A stretch of 64,000 nucleotides of DNA from positions 1 through 64,000 of the IMG/VR virus record IMGVR_UViG_3300044527_000952. One strand, written 5' to 3'. The position numbers and the translations under genes are program-made. Below the pieces are notes generated by a model. It had not been told where the DNA came from. It worked only from the letters and a program-made list of their open reading frames with translations, and did no database searches. The first letter of the stretch is position 1; the number at the start of each line of letters is the position of its first letter. The DNA is from a virus. Positions 32,454 to 39,648 of the stretch are shown one piece after another.

Positions 32454-33422
32454 ATGATTTTTGTAACAGGTGGGTTGGGGTTTATTGGACATAATGTCGT
32501 ACGACAATTAGAAAAGCGTAATCATGAAGTACGTATTATTGATAATTGCACTGATTATGGTTTTATCCCAAAAGATGAATTATGCTATCTAGTTAAAGAA
32601 CGTAAACAAGAACTCAAATCAATCGTACATAATTTCCATATTGCAGATAAACAATTGCATATGGTGTTCAATATGCTTAAACCACATACTGTCATACATC
32701 TTGCAGCTATGCCACGTTCAAAAATAGTTAATGCTAATCCTACATACGGTGCATATACTCTAACAGAAGGATTATTAAATTTATTAGAATTATGTAAAAA
32801 CCATAATGTTAAACGGTTTGTTTATGTCAGTAGCAGCATGGTATATGGCAATTGGAGCGGAACAATTGATGAATCTCACCCCACCAACCCAATCGATATA
32901 TACGGTACGCTGAAATTAACAGGTGAAAAGTTAGTTAAATTATGGGCAAAACAACATAATCGTGAATATACAATACTTCGACCAAGCGCAGTATACGGTC
33001 CATTAGACGTAGAAGATAGGGTATTAAGTAAGTTTGTTCTTAATGCCATGCGTGGACAAGATCTTGTTGTACAAGGTGAACATGAAGTATTAGACTTTAG
33101 TTATGTTGAAGATGTAGCATGGGGTGTAACAAATGCTTCTATTTCTAAGAACGCAGTAAATAAAACTTATAATCTTACTAGAAATCAAACTGATTCAATC
33201 ACGTTATATGATGCTGCCAAGTTAGCGGCACAGATAGTTGGTAAAGGAAATATAGTTATTAATCCTAAAAACATTGACTATCCTAGTAGGGGTAAGTTAA
33301 ATTCAGAATTAGCAAAAATAGACTTTGAGTATAATCCATATGTTGACCTTGAAATCGGTTTGGAATGCTATTACAAGTGGCTCGCAGACAGCACCTATTG
33401 GCAATCAAAAATTAGAAAATAG
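32454..33422 (+). CDS. NAD-dependent sugar-nucleotide epimerase/dehydratase
   Basis: 322 residues. The N-terminal NAD loop is T-G-G-L-G-F-I-G (5-12). The SDR catalytic set is S-S-S-M (127 region) and Y150-x3-K154 (I-Y-G-T-L-K). Family: extended SDR, GalE-like. Likely converts an NDP-sugar. The next gene, an aminotransferase of the DegT type, overlaps it, so together they may make an amino sugar. Confidence 0.85.
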   Translation: MIFVTGGLGFIGHNVVRQLEKRNHEVRIIDNCTDYGFIPKDELCYLVKERKQELKSIVHNFHIADKQLHMVFNMLKPHTVIHLAAMPRSKIVNANPTYGAYTLTEGLLNLLELCKNHNVKRFVYVSSSMVYGNWSGTIDESHPTNPIDIYGTLKLTGEKLVKLWAKQHNREYTILRPSAVYGPLDVEDRVLSKFVLNAMRGQDLVVQGEHEVLDFSYVEDVAWGVTNASISKNAVNKTYNLTRNQTDSITLYDAAKLAAQIVGKGNIVINPKNIDYPSRGKLNSELAKIDFEYNPYVDLEIGLECYYKWLADSTYWQSKIRK

Positions 33423-34557
33423 TATTCCATTTATTCGTTTAGATCGTCAATACGAGTCTATTAAAGATGAATTGCTCAGTGTTACTGATGAAGTATTAAA
33501 AAGTGGTAAATTAGTCAATGGTAAGTACAAGTTTGATTTAGAAGAATATTTTTGTGAGTATTTACATTATAAACATGCATTTGCAGTGCATAGTGGAACA
33601 CAAGCTTTAGAAATTATTGCTGAAGCTAATAAATTAGTAACATCATACAGAAAAAAAGAAAGTCATATCCTTTTACCTGATGTAAGCTATAAAGCTACAT
33701 TACATGCTTTTATTCGTCATGGTTACAATGTTACCTTAGTTGATGTTGATGCTTATGGTATGATGAAGTGGGATGAAGTTACAAAAATTGTCGAACAAAA
33801 TCCTGATATTATTTTTGATATTTGTATTGTAGGGTTATATGGTGCAAAACCATATTACAATAATCATAAAGAAAATGATTTACGATTTAAAGCATTGAGC
33901 ACAATTACTATACGTGGTGGTAAAGTATATGAAGATGGTGCGCAACATTGGTTAAGTGGTAAAAATGAAATGTCTACTGCTATGGCAATTAGTTTAGATC
34001 CTACAAAAAACTTAAATGCTAGTGGTAATGGTGGTGTTATTGTAACTAGTTATGCTGATTTAGCAAATCATATTAGAGCAATTTGCAAAAATGGTTCAGA
34101 AAACAGTCTATTTTCTACACAAATAGGAACCAATAGTAAGTTAAGTGAAATTGATTGTGCACATGTTTTAGTACGTACTAAGCATATTGAAGCATGGCAA
34201 CAACGCAGAAAAGATATTGCTGCCTATTATATGCGTGAATTCGCTAAACATGATATTGAAAACTTATGTGAATCAAAAGAAGAACGTATGTATGCATATC
34301 ATAGCGTTAACAAGTTTGCGATTAGTGTAGAGAATCGTGATCGTTTGCAAGAATATCTACAGTTACATGGTATAGAGACTAAAATACATTACAAACAAAA
34401 TTTATCAAGACATAGATTAGCTAAGAATAACTGTTCCTTTTTAGAGAATTCTTGGCAATTTTGTGCGCATACATTATCTTTACCAATCTATCCTGAACTA
34501 ACTGATGGTGAAGTTGAGCGAATAACACAGACAATTATCAAATTCATGCATAAATAA
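33325..34557 (+). CDS. DegT/DnrJ/EryC1 sugar aminotransferase
   Basis: PLP-dependent enzyme: S-G-T-Q-A-L-E cofactor loop and D-P-T-K-N-L-N-A-S-G-N-G-G with the Schiff-base Lys. The recognisable domain begins at I-P-F-I-R-L-D-R-Q-Y near 33422. The open frame extends upstream about 100 nt into the epimerase gene, so the start is uncertain (ATGs at 33325 and 33340, no clear Shine-Dalgarno). Transfers an amino group to a keto-sugar nucleotide, presumably on the product of an epimerase/dehydratase. Confidence 0.8.
   Translation: MSIIHMLTLKSVWNAITSGSQTAPIGNQKLENSIPFIRLDRQYESIKDELLSVTDEVLKSGKLVNGKYKFDLEEYFCEYLHYKHAFAVHSGTQALEIIAEANKLVTSYRKKESHILLPDVSYKATLHAFIRHGYNVTLVDVDAYGMMKWDEVTKIVEQNPDIIFDICIVGLYGAKPYYNNHKENDLRFKALSTITIRGGKVYEDGAQHWLSGKNEMSTAMAISLDPTKNLNASGNGGVIVTSYADLANHIRAICKNGSENSLFSTQIGTNSKLSEIDCAHVLVRTKHIEAWQQRRKDIAAYYMREFAKHDIENLCESKEERMYAYHSVNKFAISVENRDRLQEYLQLHGIETKIHYKQNLSRHRLAKNNCSFLENSWQFCAHTLSLPIYPELTDGEVERITQTIIKFMHK
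34549..34556 (+). promoter_or_regulatory. T4-type late promoter, leaderless
   Basis: CATAAATA ends 5 nt before the ATG at 34562 and overlaps the end of the aminotransferase gene. Confidence 0.5.
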
Positions 34558-34561
34558 GTTT

Positions 34562-35068
34562 ATGTGGATATTATCTTTATTACCTGAATGGGCGATTCAT
34601 GCAATATTTGCAGCAGGTGCAGTTGGAATAATTCTAGGTTTTGTACTAGGATTTATCCCATTCATAAACAAATACAAACTTCCTATACAAATTATAAGCA
34701 TTTTAGTCTTTGCTTTTGGTGTATACCTTGAAGGTGGATATGCTAATGAAATGATTTGGCAGATGAAAGTCAAAGAAATGGAAGTAAAGATTAAAGAGGC
34801 TGAAGTCAAGGCTGCACAAAAGAATGTAGAAATCCAAGAAAAAGTAGTCACTCAAACTCAAATTGTAAAAGAAAAAGGTCAGGATATTATTAAATATGTG
34901 GATAGATATAGAGACCGTGAAGTTCTCAAGACAGTAGAAGGACCTGAACGTGTTAAGATTGAAGAGGTCATTAAGTTTGTAGAAAATTGTCCTATTCCAC
35001 AAGATATAATTGATGCACATAATTCTGCTGCTAAAATGAACGAAGCAGCAAAAGGTGATAAAAAATGA
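34562..35068 (+). CDS. Inner-membrane spanin-like (Rz-type) protein
   Basis: 168 residues. Two hydrophobic segments at the N-terminus (residues about 8-33 and 41-55), then a long charged coiled coil (K-V-K-E-M-E-V-K-I-K-E-A-E) reaching into the periplasm. Overlaps a lipoprotein gene at its 3' end, the arrangement of i-spanin/o-spanin pairs that fuse inner and outer membranes at lysis. Two N-terminal segments are more than the usual one, so topology is uncertain. Confidence 0.65.
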   Translation: MWILSLLPEWAIHAIFAAGAVGIILGFVLGFIPFINKYKLPIQIISILVFAFGVYLEGGYANEMIWQMKVKEMEVKIKEAEVKAAQKNVEIQEKVVTQTQIVKEKGQDIIKYVDRYRDREVLKTVEGPERVKIEEVIKFVENCPIPQDIIDAHNSAAKMNEAAKGDKK

Positions 35069-35373
35069 CAATCTCTAAAGATGTACGTTTTTTAATCATT
35101 GTGTGCTTTATTATGCTGTTAATGACATTGGGTGGTTGCTCATTATTCGAAAAGCAACCTATTCCTGTCAAGCGTGAATTTCCTCAAGCTACCCCTGAAT
35201 TAATGAAAAAATGTGAGCAACTTAAAACCATACAAGGTGACAAAGTTGCTATTACAGAAATGTTAAAAACTGTAGTAGAAAACTATACTTTATATTATCA
35301 GTGCTCAACTAAAGTAGAAGGTTGGCAAGAGTGGTATACTGAACAGAAAAAGATTTTTGATGAAGTAAAATGA
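35065..35373 (+). CDS. Outer-membrane spanin-like (Rz1-type) lipoprotein
   Basis: 102 residues. A signal peptide with L-G-G-C25 lipobox, then K-Q-P-I-P-V-K and a helix. The C-terminus has C-S-T-K-V-E-G-W-Q-E-W-Y, a pattern common in Rz-linked phage proteins. The start overlaps the 34562 gene by ATGA. Lysis o-spanin is the best assignment. Confidence 0.65.
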   Translation: MTISKDVRFLIIVCFIMLLMTLGGCSLFEKQPIPVKREFPQATPELMKKCEQLKTIQGDKVAITEMLKTVVENYTLYYQCSTKVEGWQEWYTEQKKIFDEVK

Positions 35374-35558
35374 AAGTCGCAGACATTGCAAAAGATTACA
35401 AGTTGTACATGGCTAAGGTCACTGTAAAGCAGCAAGGTTATAGTGGGCAGGTTGAATTCACTGTAACTGCACAAAACTTAAACATGGCTAAAATCCTAAT
35501 GAAAAGACAATATAATTTACAAGATCACCAAATTGGCTCAATTAGAGAAGTCAAGTAA
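35370..35558 (+). CDS. Hypothetical protein
   Basis: 62 residues, ATGA-coupled to the o-spanin-like gene. Predicted beta-alpha-beta mix (V-E-F-T-V-T-A-Q-N, A-K-I-L-M-K-R-Q-Y). Not recognised. Confidence 0.6.
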   Translation: MKVADIAKDYKLYMAKVTVKQQGYSGQVEFTVTAQNLNMAKILMKRQYNLQDHQIGSIREVK

Positions 35559-35567
35559 GGAATTATT

Positions 35568-35822
35568 ATGAAAAACATTGCATTAATTGGTTTCGTAGTT
35601 TTGTTAGCAGGATGCGCATCAACTAAAGATCAACTATACTATGATGCTGCTAAGGCTATTAGCAAAGACAATACCATGAGTCAAACTGCTTGTTGGGCAG
35701 CTATTTCAGATATTGCCAAAGGTGGTGGTGAAGGTGCTAAAGTTGGTGCAATTAGTCTTGCTGACAAGTGTAAGAACGAAACCATGAAGATTGAACGTCC
35801 TAGAAATTGGATGGGACTATAA
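35568..35822 (+). CDS. Small lipoprotein
   Basis: 84 residues. The signal ends L-A-G-C16-A-S-T, a clear lipobox. The mature part contains two Cys (Q-T-A-C-W, D-K-C-K) and a helix. AAGGA precedes the start. Probably membrane anchored; may belong to the lysis or envelope group with the spanins. Confidence 0.65.
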   Translation: MKNIALIGFVVLLAGCASTKDQLYYDAAKAISKDNTMSQTACWAAISDIAKGGGEGAKVGAISLADKCKNETMKIERPRNWMGL

Positions 35823-36578
35823 TAGTTTAGCTATTTGTATAGCTAGTTCATCATTACGTGGTGCATCAGGTAAATCGTTATTGTTTATATCACGATATCC
35901 AATGATTGGAAACTCTACGTTTTCATTTCTAATAAATCGTTGTATAAGTTCTTTTGGTGCAGCAATACCATCAGCATCCATTAATTGACCATTAGGCAAT
36001 TCTAACACAGCATGATCAGCACGTTTGCCATATGGTGTGTCAGCAATTAGTACAACCACTTTACCACCATATTTTTTCTGTAATGCTTGGGCAAAGACTA
36101 CGCATCCACCATCAAACGGTCCGCTATCAGTTTGTTGTACTAATAATGTATATATTTTGTTCTTATTTTTAAATGGAAATTTACCTTCATGTATGATTTT
36201 TCTAGCTACTATACCATGACCAACAGGATATTCTTTATTAAACCTAATAGGTTGTAGCATTGGATAGAGGTATTTTGTTGTACCACTTTGTATATCAAAC
36301 TTAGAACCACGTGGTACAAGGTGTTTACGCTCTAGTTTTCTGAATGTTTCTTCATCTACAACAATAGGTTCGCCAACAATAACAGAACCTATAGCAACTG
36401 CCTTACCTGTACCTGTACGAACGATGCCAACACGTTTACCTATGTATGGGTTTAACGATGGCCCACGCCTACTTTCATAATGTTTTTTACCATCTACAAT
36501 AAGGTCAGCATAGTGTATGTCACCATCACTACGTATGTTTATGCCAATTGATGGTATATCAAACTCATGAAACTTCAT
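35817..36578 (-). CDS. ASCH/PUA-like plus cysteine-peptidase-like fusion
   Basis: 253 residues from ATG 36578, chosen over an upstream TTG at 36602. The N-terminal part (Y-A-D-L-I-V-D-G-K-K-H-Y-E-S-R-R-G... Y-I-G-K-R-V-G-I-V) resembles ASCH/PUA RNA-binding folds. The C-terminal half has F-D-G-G-C-V-V-F-A-Q-A-L, D-H-A-V-L-E-L and L-M-D-A-D-G, a Cys-His-Asp arrangement like papain/NlpC folds. Converges with the lipoprotein gene. Function unproven. Confidence 0.5.
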   Translation of the reverse strand: MKFHEFDIPSIGINIRSDGDIHYADLIVDGKKHYESRRGPSLNPYIGKRVGIVRTGTGKAVAIGSVIVGEPIVVDEETFRKLERKHLVPRGSKFDIQSGTTKYLYPMLQPIRFNKEYPVGHGIVARKIIHEGKFPFKNKNKIYTLLVQQTDSGPFDGGCVVFAQALQKKYGGKVVVLIADTPYGKRADHAVLELPNGQLMDADGIAAPKELIQRFIRNENVEFPIIGYRDINNNDLPDAPRNDELAIQIAKLL

Positions 36579-36795
36579 TTTTAATTTGTTCTCGTTTTGC
36601 AATATACTCTTGATATAGTTCTATTTCTTTCATATTGATTAGGTATGACTTGCCACCTGTCATATGGTTTTTCAACATACCTTCACTTAGCCATTGTAAT
36701 CTTTGTTTAAATTCTTCCAAATTAGAACATTTCATATATTCATATGAATTCATGAGTTCTTTTCTTAGCGCATTTAATTTTTGTTGTTTAGTCAT
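36565..36795 (-). CDS. Small helical hypothetical protein
   Basis: 76 residues. The ATG at 36795 overlaps the end of a 33-residue ORF upstream. Helical and charged (L-N-A-L-R-K-E-L-M... E-E-F-K-Q-R-L-Q-W-L). Overlaps the ASCH-type gene. Not recognised. Confidence 0.55.
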   Translation of the reverse strand: MTKQQKLNALRKELMNSYEYMKCSNLEEFKQRLQWLSEGMLKNHMTGGKSYLINMKEIELYQEYIAKREQIKNEVS

Positions 36796-36889
36796 GATCT
36801 ACCGTTATATGTCCATAATTCCATCGACTCAAATTGTAATATTGAGTGGTTTCTTCTCTTGATTCAGTAATAAATTCAGTAGCTCTCAT
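36788..36889 (-). CDS. 33-residue peptide with capsid-targeting-like N-terminus
   Basis: The reading starts M-R-A-T-E-F-I-T-E-S, like the leader of T4 internal head proteins with I-x-E before Ser. A minus-strand late octamer (36895-36902) ends 5 nt before its ATG. Overlaps the start of 36565..36795 (ATG within TGA region), suggesting coupling. Confidence 0.5.
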   Translation of the reverse strand: MRATEFITESREETTQYYNLSRWNYGHITVDHD

Positions 36890-36894
36890 TTATA

Positions 36895-36902
36895 TATTTA
36901 TG
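36895..36902 (-). promoter_or_regulatory. T4-type late promoter, leaderless, minus strand
   Basis: Minus-strand CATAAATA ends 5 nt before ATG 36889. Divergent from the plus-strand octamer at 36909. Confidence 0.5.
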
Positions 36903-36908
36903 AGCAAC

Positions 36909-36916
36909 GCTAAATA
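36909..36916 (+). promoter_or_regulatory. T4-type late promoter, leaderless
   Basis: GCTAAATA ends 5 nt before ATG 36922. Confidence 0.5.
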
Positions 36917-36921
36917 TTATA

Positions 36922-37839
36922 ATGGATAAAAAGCACAAAAAATTACTAAAGTTTACTGATTGGGTTATTGGTCGTTTAGGCATAAAAAATAAACCACAGA
37001 TACGATTTAGTGATGACAAAACAGAAGTTACCAAACATAGAACATTTGGTTCGACCACCCCTAATAATACCATATGGGTCCATGTTGGTGACCGTAATAC
37101 CGCAGATGTAATGCGTACGTTATGCCATGAACTAGTACATGCTAAACAATTTGAAATTGGTACCGCTAAACCACAGATGGACCCAAAGCGTGAACAAGGC
37201 ATAGAAGATGAAGCAAATGCTATGGCAGGACGTATGATGCGTAAGTATGGTAAAATGGATGCTACCATATATGAGAGTAAAGAACGAGCATGTTGTGCAG
37301 AATTGCGTCATGGTTTGCTTAAGTTAGAAAAGACTGATTACGATACGATTGATCGTTTAATGAAGAAAATAGCTAAAAAACATAACATTACTCCAAAACA
37401 ATTACATGATTACTTTGTTGAAACACATGGTGTTATACCTGATACATGGATTAAGAAGCAAAAAAAGTTAAAGGAAAGTCGTGAAGGGTCATTAACACAT
37501 GAAGTAGCAGATAGTTTGCCACATGCTTATATTATGCCTGATTTAGATAGTGGTAATCCATATTTACAGTATAAATTTGGTGTAGCGATTGCTTCAGCAC
37601 GTGGCGCACAAGCACGTAAAGATGATAAAATTAACCCATTTGAAGAAGATGGTATGGGTGATGTATTTTCAGATAAAGAATTAGTAGTTAGTTTTGATCC
37701 ACACATTGATCAAATTATTAGTGCAGCATTAAAGAAAATTGGTATGCCTGACAATAAAAAATTAGTTGGGGTAAAAGGTAGTAAAGAAGATACCGATGTT
37801 GGAAAACAAAGTCCTGTACAGGGCTTTAAGGGGTTTTAA
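36922..37839 (+). CDS. Zincin-like metallopeptidase-domain phage protein
   Basis: 305 residues. C-H-E-L-V-H in the first third is an HExxH zincin motif, with E-D-E-A-N-A-M-A following as a third ligand candidate. The central S-L-P-H-A-Y-I-M-P-D... Q-Y-K-F-G-V-A-I-A resembles T4-like phage head-associated proteins by recall. The C-terminus S-P-V-Q-G-F-K-G-F is shared with 38283..38654 (S-P-I-Q-A-F-K-G-F). A head-associated protease role is an inference. Confidence 0.6.
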   Translation: MDKKHKKLLKFTDWVIGRLGIKNKPQIRFSDDKTEVTKHRTFGSTTPNNTIWVHVGDRNTADVMRTLCHELVHAKQFEIGTAKPQMDPKREQGIEDEANAMAGRMMRKYGKMDATIYESKERACCAELRHGLLKLEKTDYDTIDRLMKKIAKKHNITPKQLHDYFVETHGVIPDTWIKKQKKLKESREGSLTHEVADSLPHAYIMPDLDSGNPYLQYKFGVAIASARGAQARKDDKINPFEEDGMGDVFSDKELVVSFDPHIDQIISAALKKIGMPDNKKLVGVKGSKEDTDVGKQSPVQGFKGF

Positions 37840-37840
37840 A

Positions 37841-38275
37841 GTGAGAATATACGAAATATTAAAAGAAGAAACTGAAGATCGCCCACATTTATCTGCGGAA
37901 CAATTAGCAGCAGTTGAGCGTTTTGCTGATAAGTTATGGGAAAAATTAGGTATTGATGTAAAATTTGGTACCCATTTTTTAGAACGATTATATCGTTATG
38001 AAAACGATCCACCTATTTCAGGCGCAGAATTAGTTCGTTTATTTAAACAAGAATATCAAAAATACGGTAAAGAAATTGCTTCGCTACCACCTGAAACTGA
38101 AGGTGTGTTTATGGATTTACTCACTAACGTAAACTTACCATTTGTTATTAAGCAACGTGACGTAGATGAACCTAAGAAAATATTAGGGCAAACCATTATG
38201 CGTAAACCTAGTAATACTGCAAAAGGACAATTTGTTCCAAAAGGTCCTGCTTTTAAAATTGGTAGAACGGATTAA
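37841..38275 (+). CDS. Conserved phage protein with capsid-targeting-like N-terminus
   Basis: 144 residues from GTG 37841, with AAGGGG about 8 nt upstream and only one base after the previous stop. The N-terminus (M)-R-I-Y-E-I-L-K-E-E fits the T4 internal-protein leader with an L-x-E cleavage point. The rest is helical with a central Y-E-N-D-P-P-I-S. Function unknown. Confidence 0.55.
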   Translation: MRIYEILKEETEDRPHLSAEQLAAVERFADKLWEKLGIDVKFGTHFLERLYRYENDPPISGAELVRLFKQEYQKYGKEIASLPPETEGVFMDLLTNVNLPFVIKQRDVDEPKKILGQTIMRKPSNTAKGQFVPKGPAFKIGRTD

Positions 38276-38278
38276 ATA
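38271..38278 (+). promoter_or_regulatory. T4-type late promoter, leaderless
   Basis: ATTAAATA ends 4 nt before ATG 38283. Confidence 0.45.
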
Positions 38279-38282
38279 CAAT

Positions 38283-38654
38283 ATGCGAGCTAAAGAATTC
38301 ATAGCAGAACACAATCCTACAGGTAAACCACATCCTAATGCTAAAGAAGCATCAAGAGGTTTACATAAGTTTCGTGATATCAATGCACAAGACCGTATCT
38401 ATGAATTAAATCGTGTCATGATGGCAGTTGCATGTACTGATGGTAAAGTTCCTGTTAATTTAGACTCTGAGAGTTATACAGGTCGTAATAATACTGCACA
38501 TCCTTATACAAAAGAAGAACAAGACATGCTCAAAATTGCATATGCAGCAGTAGGTTCCGAAGTACATGATTTAAATAATGGTGATATGCGTAGTTTAGAA
38601 GTAAAAGATACCAATAAAACAAGCCCAATACAAGCATTTAAAGGCTTCAAATAA
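38283..38654 (+). CDS. Phage protein with capsid-targeting-like N-terminus
   Basis: 123 residues from ATG 38283; the longer frame from 38232 overlaps the previous gene. The N-terminus M-R-A-K-E-F-I-A-E-H closely matches T4 internal head protein leaders. The C-terminus S-P-I-Q-A-F-K-G-F-K is shared with 36922..37839. Probably a head-packaged or head-assembly protein. Confidence 0.6.
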   Translation: MRAKEFIAEHNPTGKPHPNAKEASRGLHKFRDINAQDRIYELNRVMMAVACTDGKVPVNLDSESYTGRNNTAHPYTKEEQDMLKIAYAAVGSEVHDLNNGDMRSLEVKDTNKTSPIQAFKGFK

Positions 38655-38676
38655 TTTTTCAACCCGTCCTACTATG

Positions 38677-38684
38677 TATAAGTA
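38677..38684 (+). promoter_or_regulatory. T4-type late promoter variant TATAAGTA
   Basis: 18 nt before ATG 38703 with AGAGGA between. Same variant as at 26890. Confidence 0.4.
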
Positions 38685-38702
38685 GTGTTACAGAGGAACA
38701 CT

Positions 38703-39398
38703 ATGAAAAATATTGATATTAATAAAACGATTGATGCTATTAAACTAAAATGGTACCACGAGTGGCTAGCTACACATATCTATGATGAAGGTCCTAGCGG
38801 TTTTCACAAAGAACTTACCAAATCAGTAGTTACAAAATATATCGATCCACTTAACATACCAAAAAATGCAAGAATCTTGGACATGGGATGCGGACCTGGA
38901 TACTTTCTTGATGAAATCAAAGAACGTGGATATCATAACTATATGGGTATTACCCTTAGTGATGGTGATATTCAAATGTGTCGTGGCAATGGACATGAAG
39001 TTGAAGCATATGATTTAAGTTTCCTACCACAGAATAAAGGGTTTATTGATGAAAGTGTTGACTTAATTTTTTGTCGCCATGCATTAGAACATAGTCCATA
39101 TCCATTGTTTACCTTAGTAGAATATAATCGTGTATTAAAGCAGAATGGATTAATTTATATTGAAGTACCTGCACCTAACTGTGATCGTTTACATGAATAT
39201 AACATGAATCATTACAGTATTATGGGTGAACGTATGTTAGCAGCATTGTTACAACGTACAGGATTTGATGTTAAAGTATTTGAAAATCTTGAGTTTGAAT
39301 TGGTCGTTGCCAAAGATGAAGAAGGTAATGACAAAAAAGTTAAAGAACACTTTTTCTGTATTGTTGCATCAAAAGCAAGACCACTTGATCTAAAATAA
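38703..39398 (+). CDS. Class I SAM-dependent methyltransferase
   Basis: 231 residues from ATG 38703, with AGAGGA upstream. Motif I is L-D-M-G-C-G-P-G-Y-F, then the post-I region, C-R-H-A-L-E-H-S (motif IV-type) and E-Y-N-R-V-L-K-Q-N-G-L-I-Y-I-E-V-P. Methyltransferase_11/23-like, of the kind often acting on small molecules or sugars. Target unknown. Confidence 0.8.
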   Translation: MKNIDINKTIDAIKLKWYHEWLATHIYDEGPSGFHKELTKSVVTKYIDPLNIPKNARILDMGCGPGYFLDEIKERGYHNYMGITLSDGDIQMCRGNGHEVEAYDLSFLPQNKGFIDESVDLIFCRHALEHSPYPLFTLVEYNRVLKQNGLIYIEVPAPNCDRLHEYNMNHYSIMGERMLAALLQRTGFDVKVFENLEFELVVAKDEEGNDKKVKEHFFCIVASKARPLDLK

Positions 39399-39409
39399 TA
39401 AAAAACACT

Positions 39410-39417
39410 CATAAATA
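39410..39417 (+). promoter_or_regulatory. T4-type late promoter, leaderless
   Basis: CATAAATA ends 5 nt before ATG 39423. Confidence 0.5.
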
Positions 39418-39422
39418 TCTTT

Positions 39423-39620
39423 ATGAGTGATGAGTTAAATGATTTAAGAAAATTGGCAGGTATCACCCTGCCAAATTCTTCTGATTATGGTGCAGCAATT
39501 AGTATGACTGCAACCCAAAAAGCACAAATTATGCGTGAAAAGAATATAAGACCTGGGGATCCTGCTTGGTTCAGACTATGGTTTGCCCAAACTCATCTAA
39601 CAGGTGAAAAACCAATTTAG
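39423..39620 (+). CDS. Conserved small phage protein
   Basis: 65 residues. E-L-N-D-L-R-K-L-A-G-I at the start, then M-T-A-T-Q-K-A-Q-I-M-R-E-K-N-I-R-P-G-D-P-A-W-F-R-L-W. I recall close relatives in T4-like phages of marine bacteria, function unknown. The R-K-L-A-G-I type motif recurs at the C-terminus of 42783..45218. Confidence 0.65.
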   Translation: MSDELNDLRKLAGITLPNSSDYGAAISMTATQKAQIMREKNIRPGDPAWFRLWFAQTHLTGEKPI

Positions 39621-39627
39621 ATAAATA
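39620..39627 (+). promoter_or_regulatory. T4-type late promoter octamer
   Basis: GATAAATA overlaps the previous stop, about 21 nt before ATG 39649. Confidence 0.45.
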
Positions 39628-39648
39628 CTATATTATTATGGTATTTAC

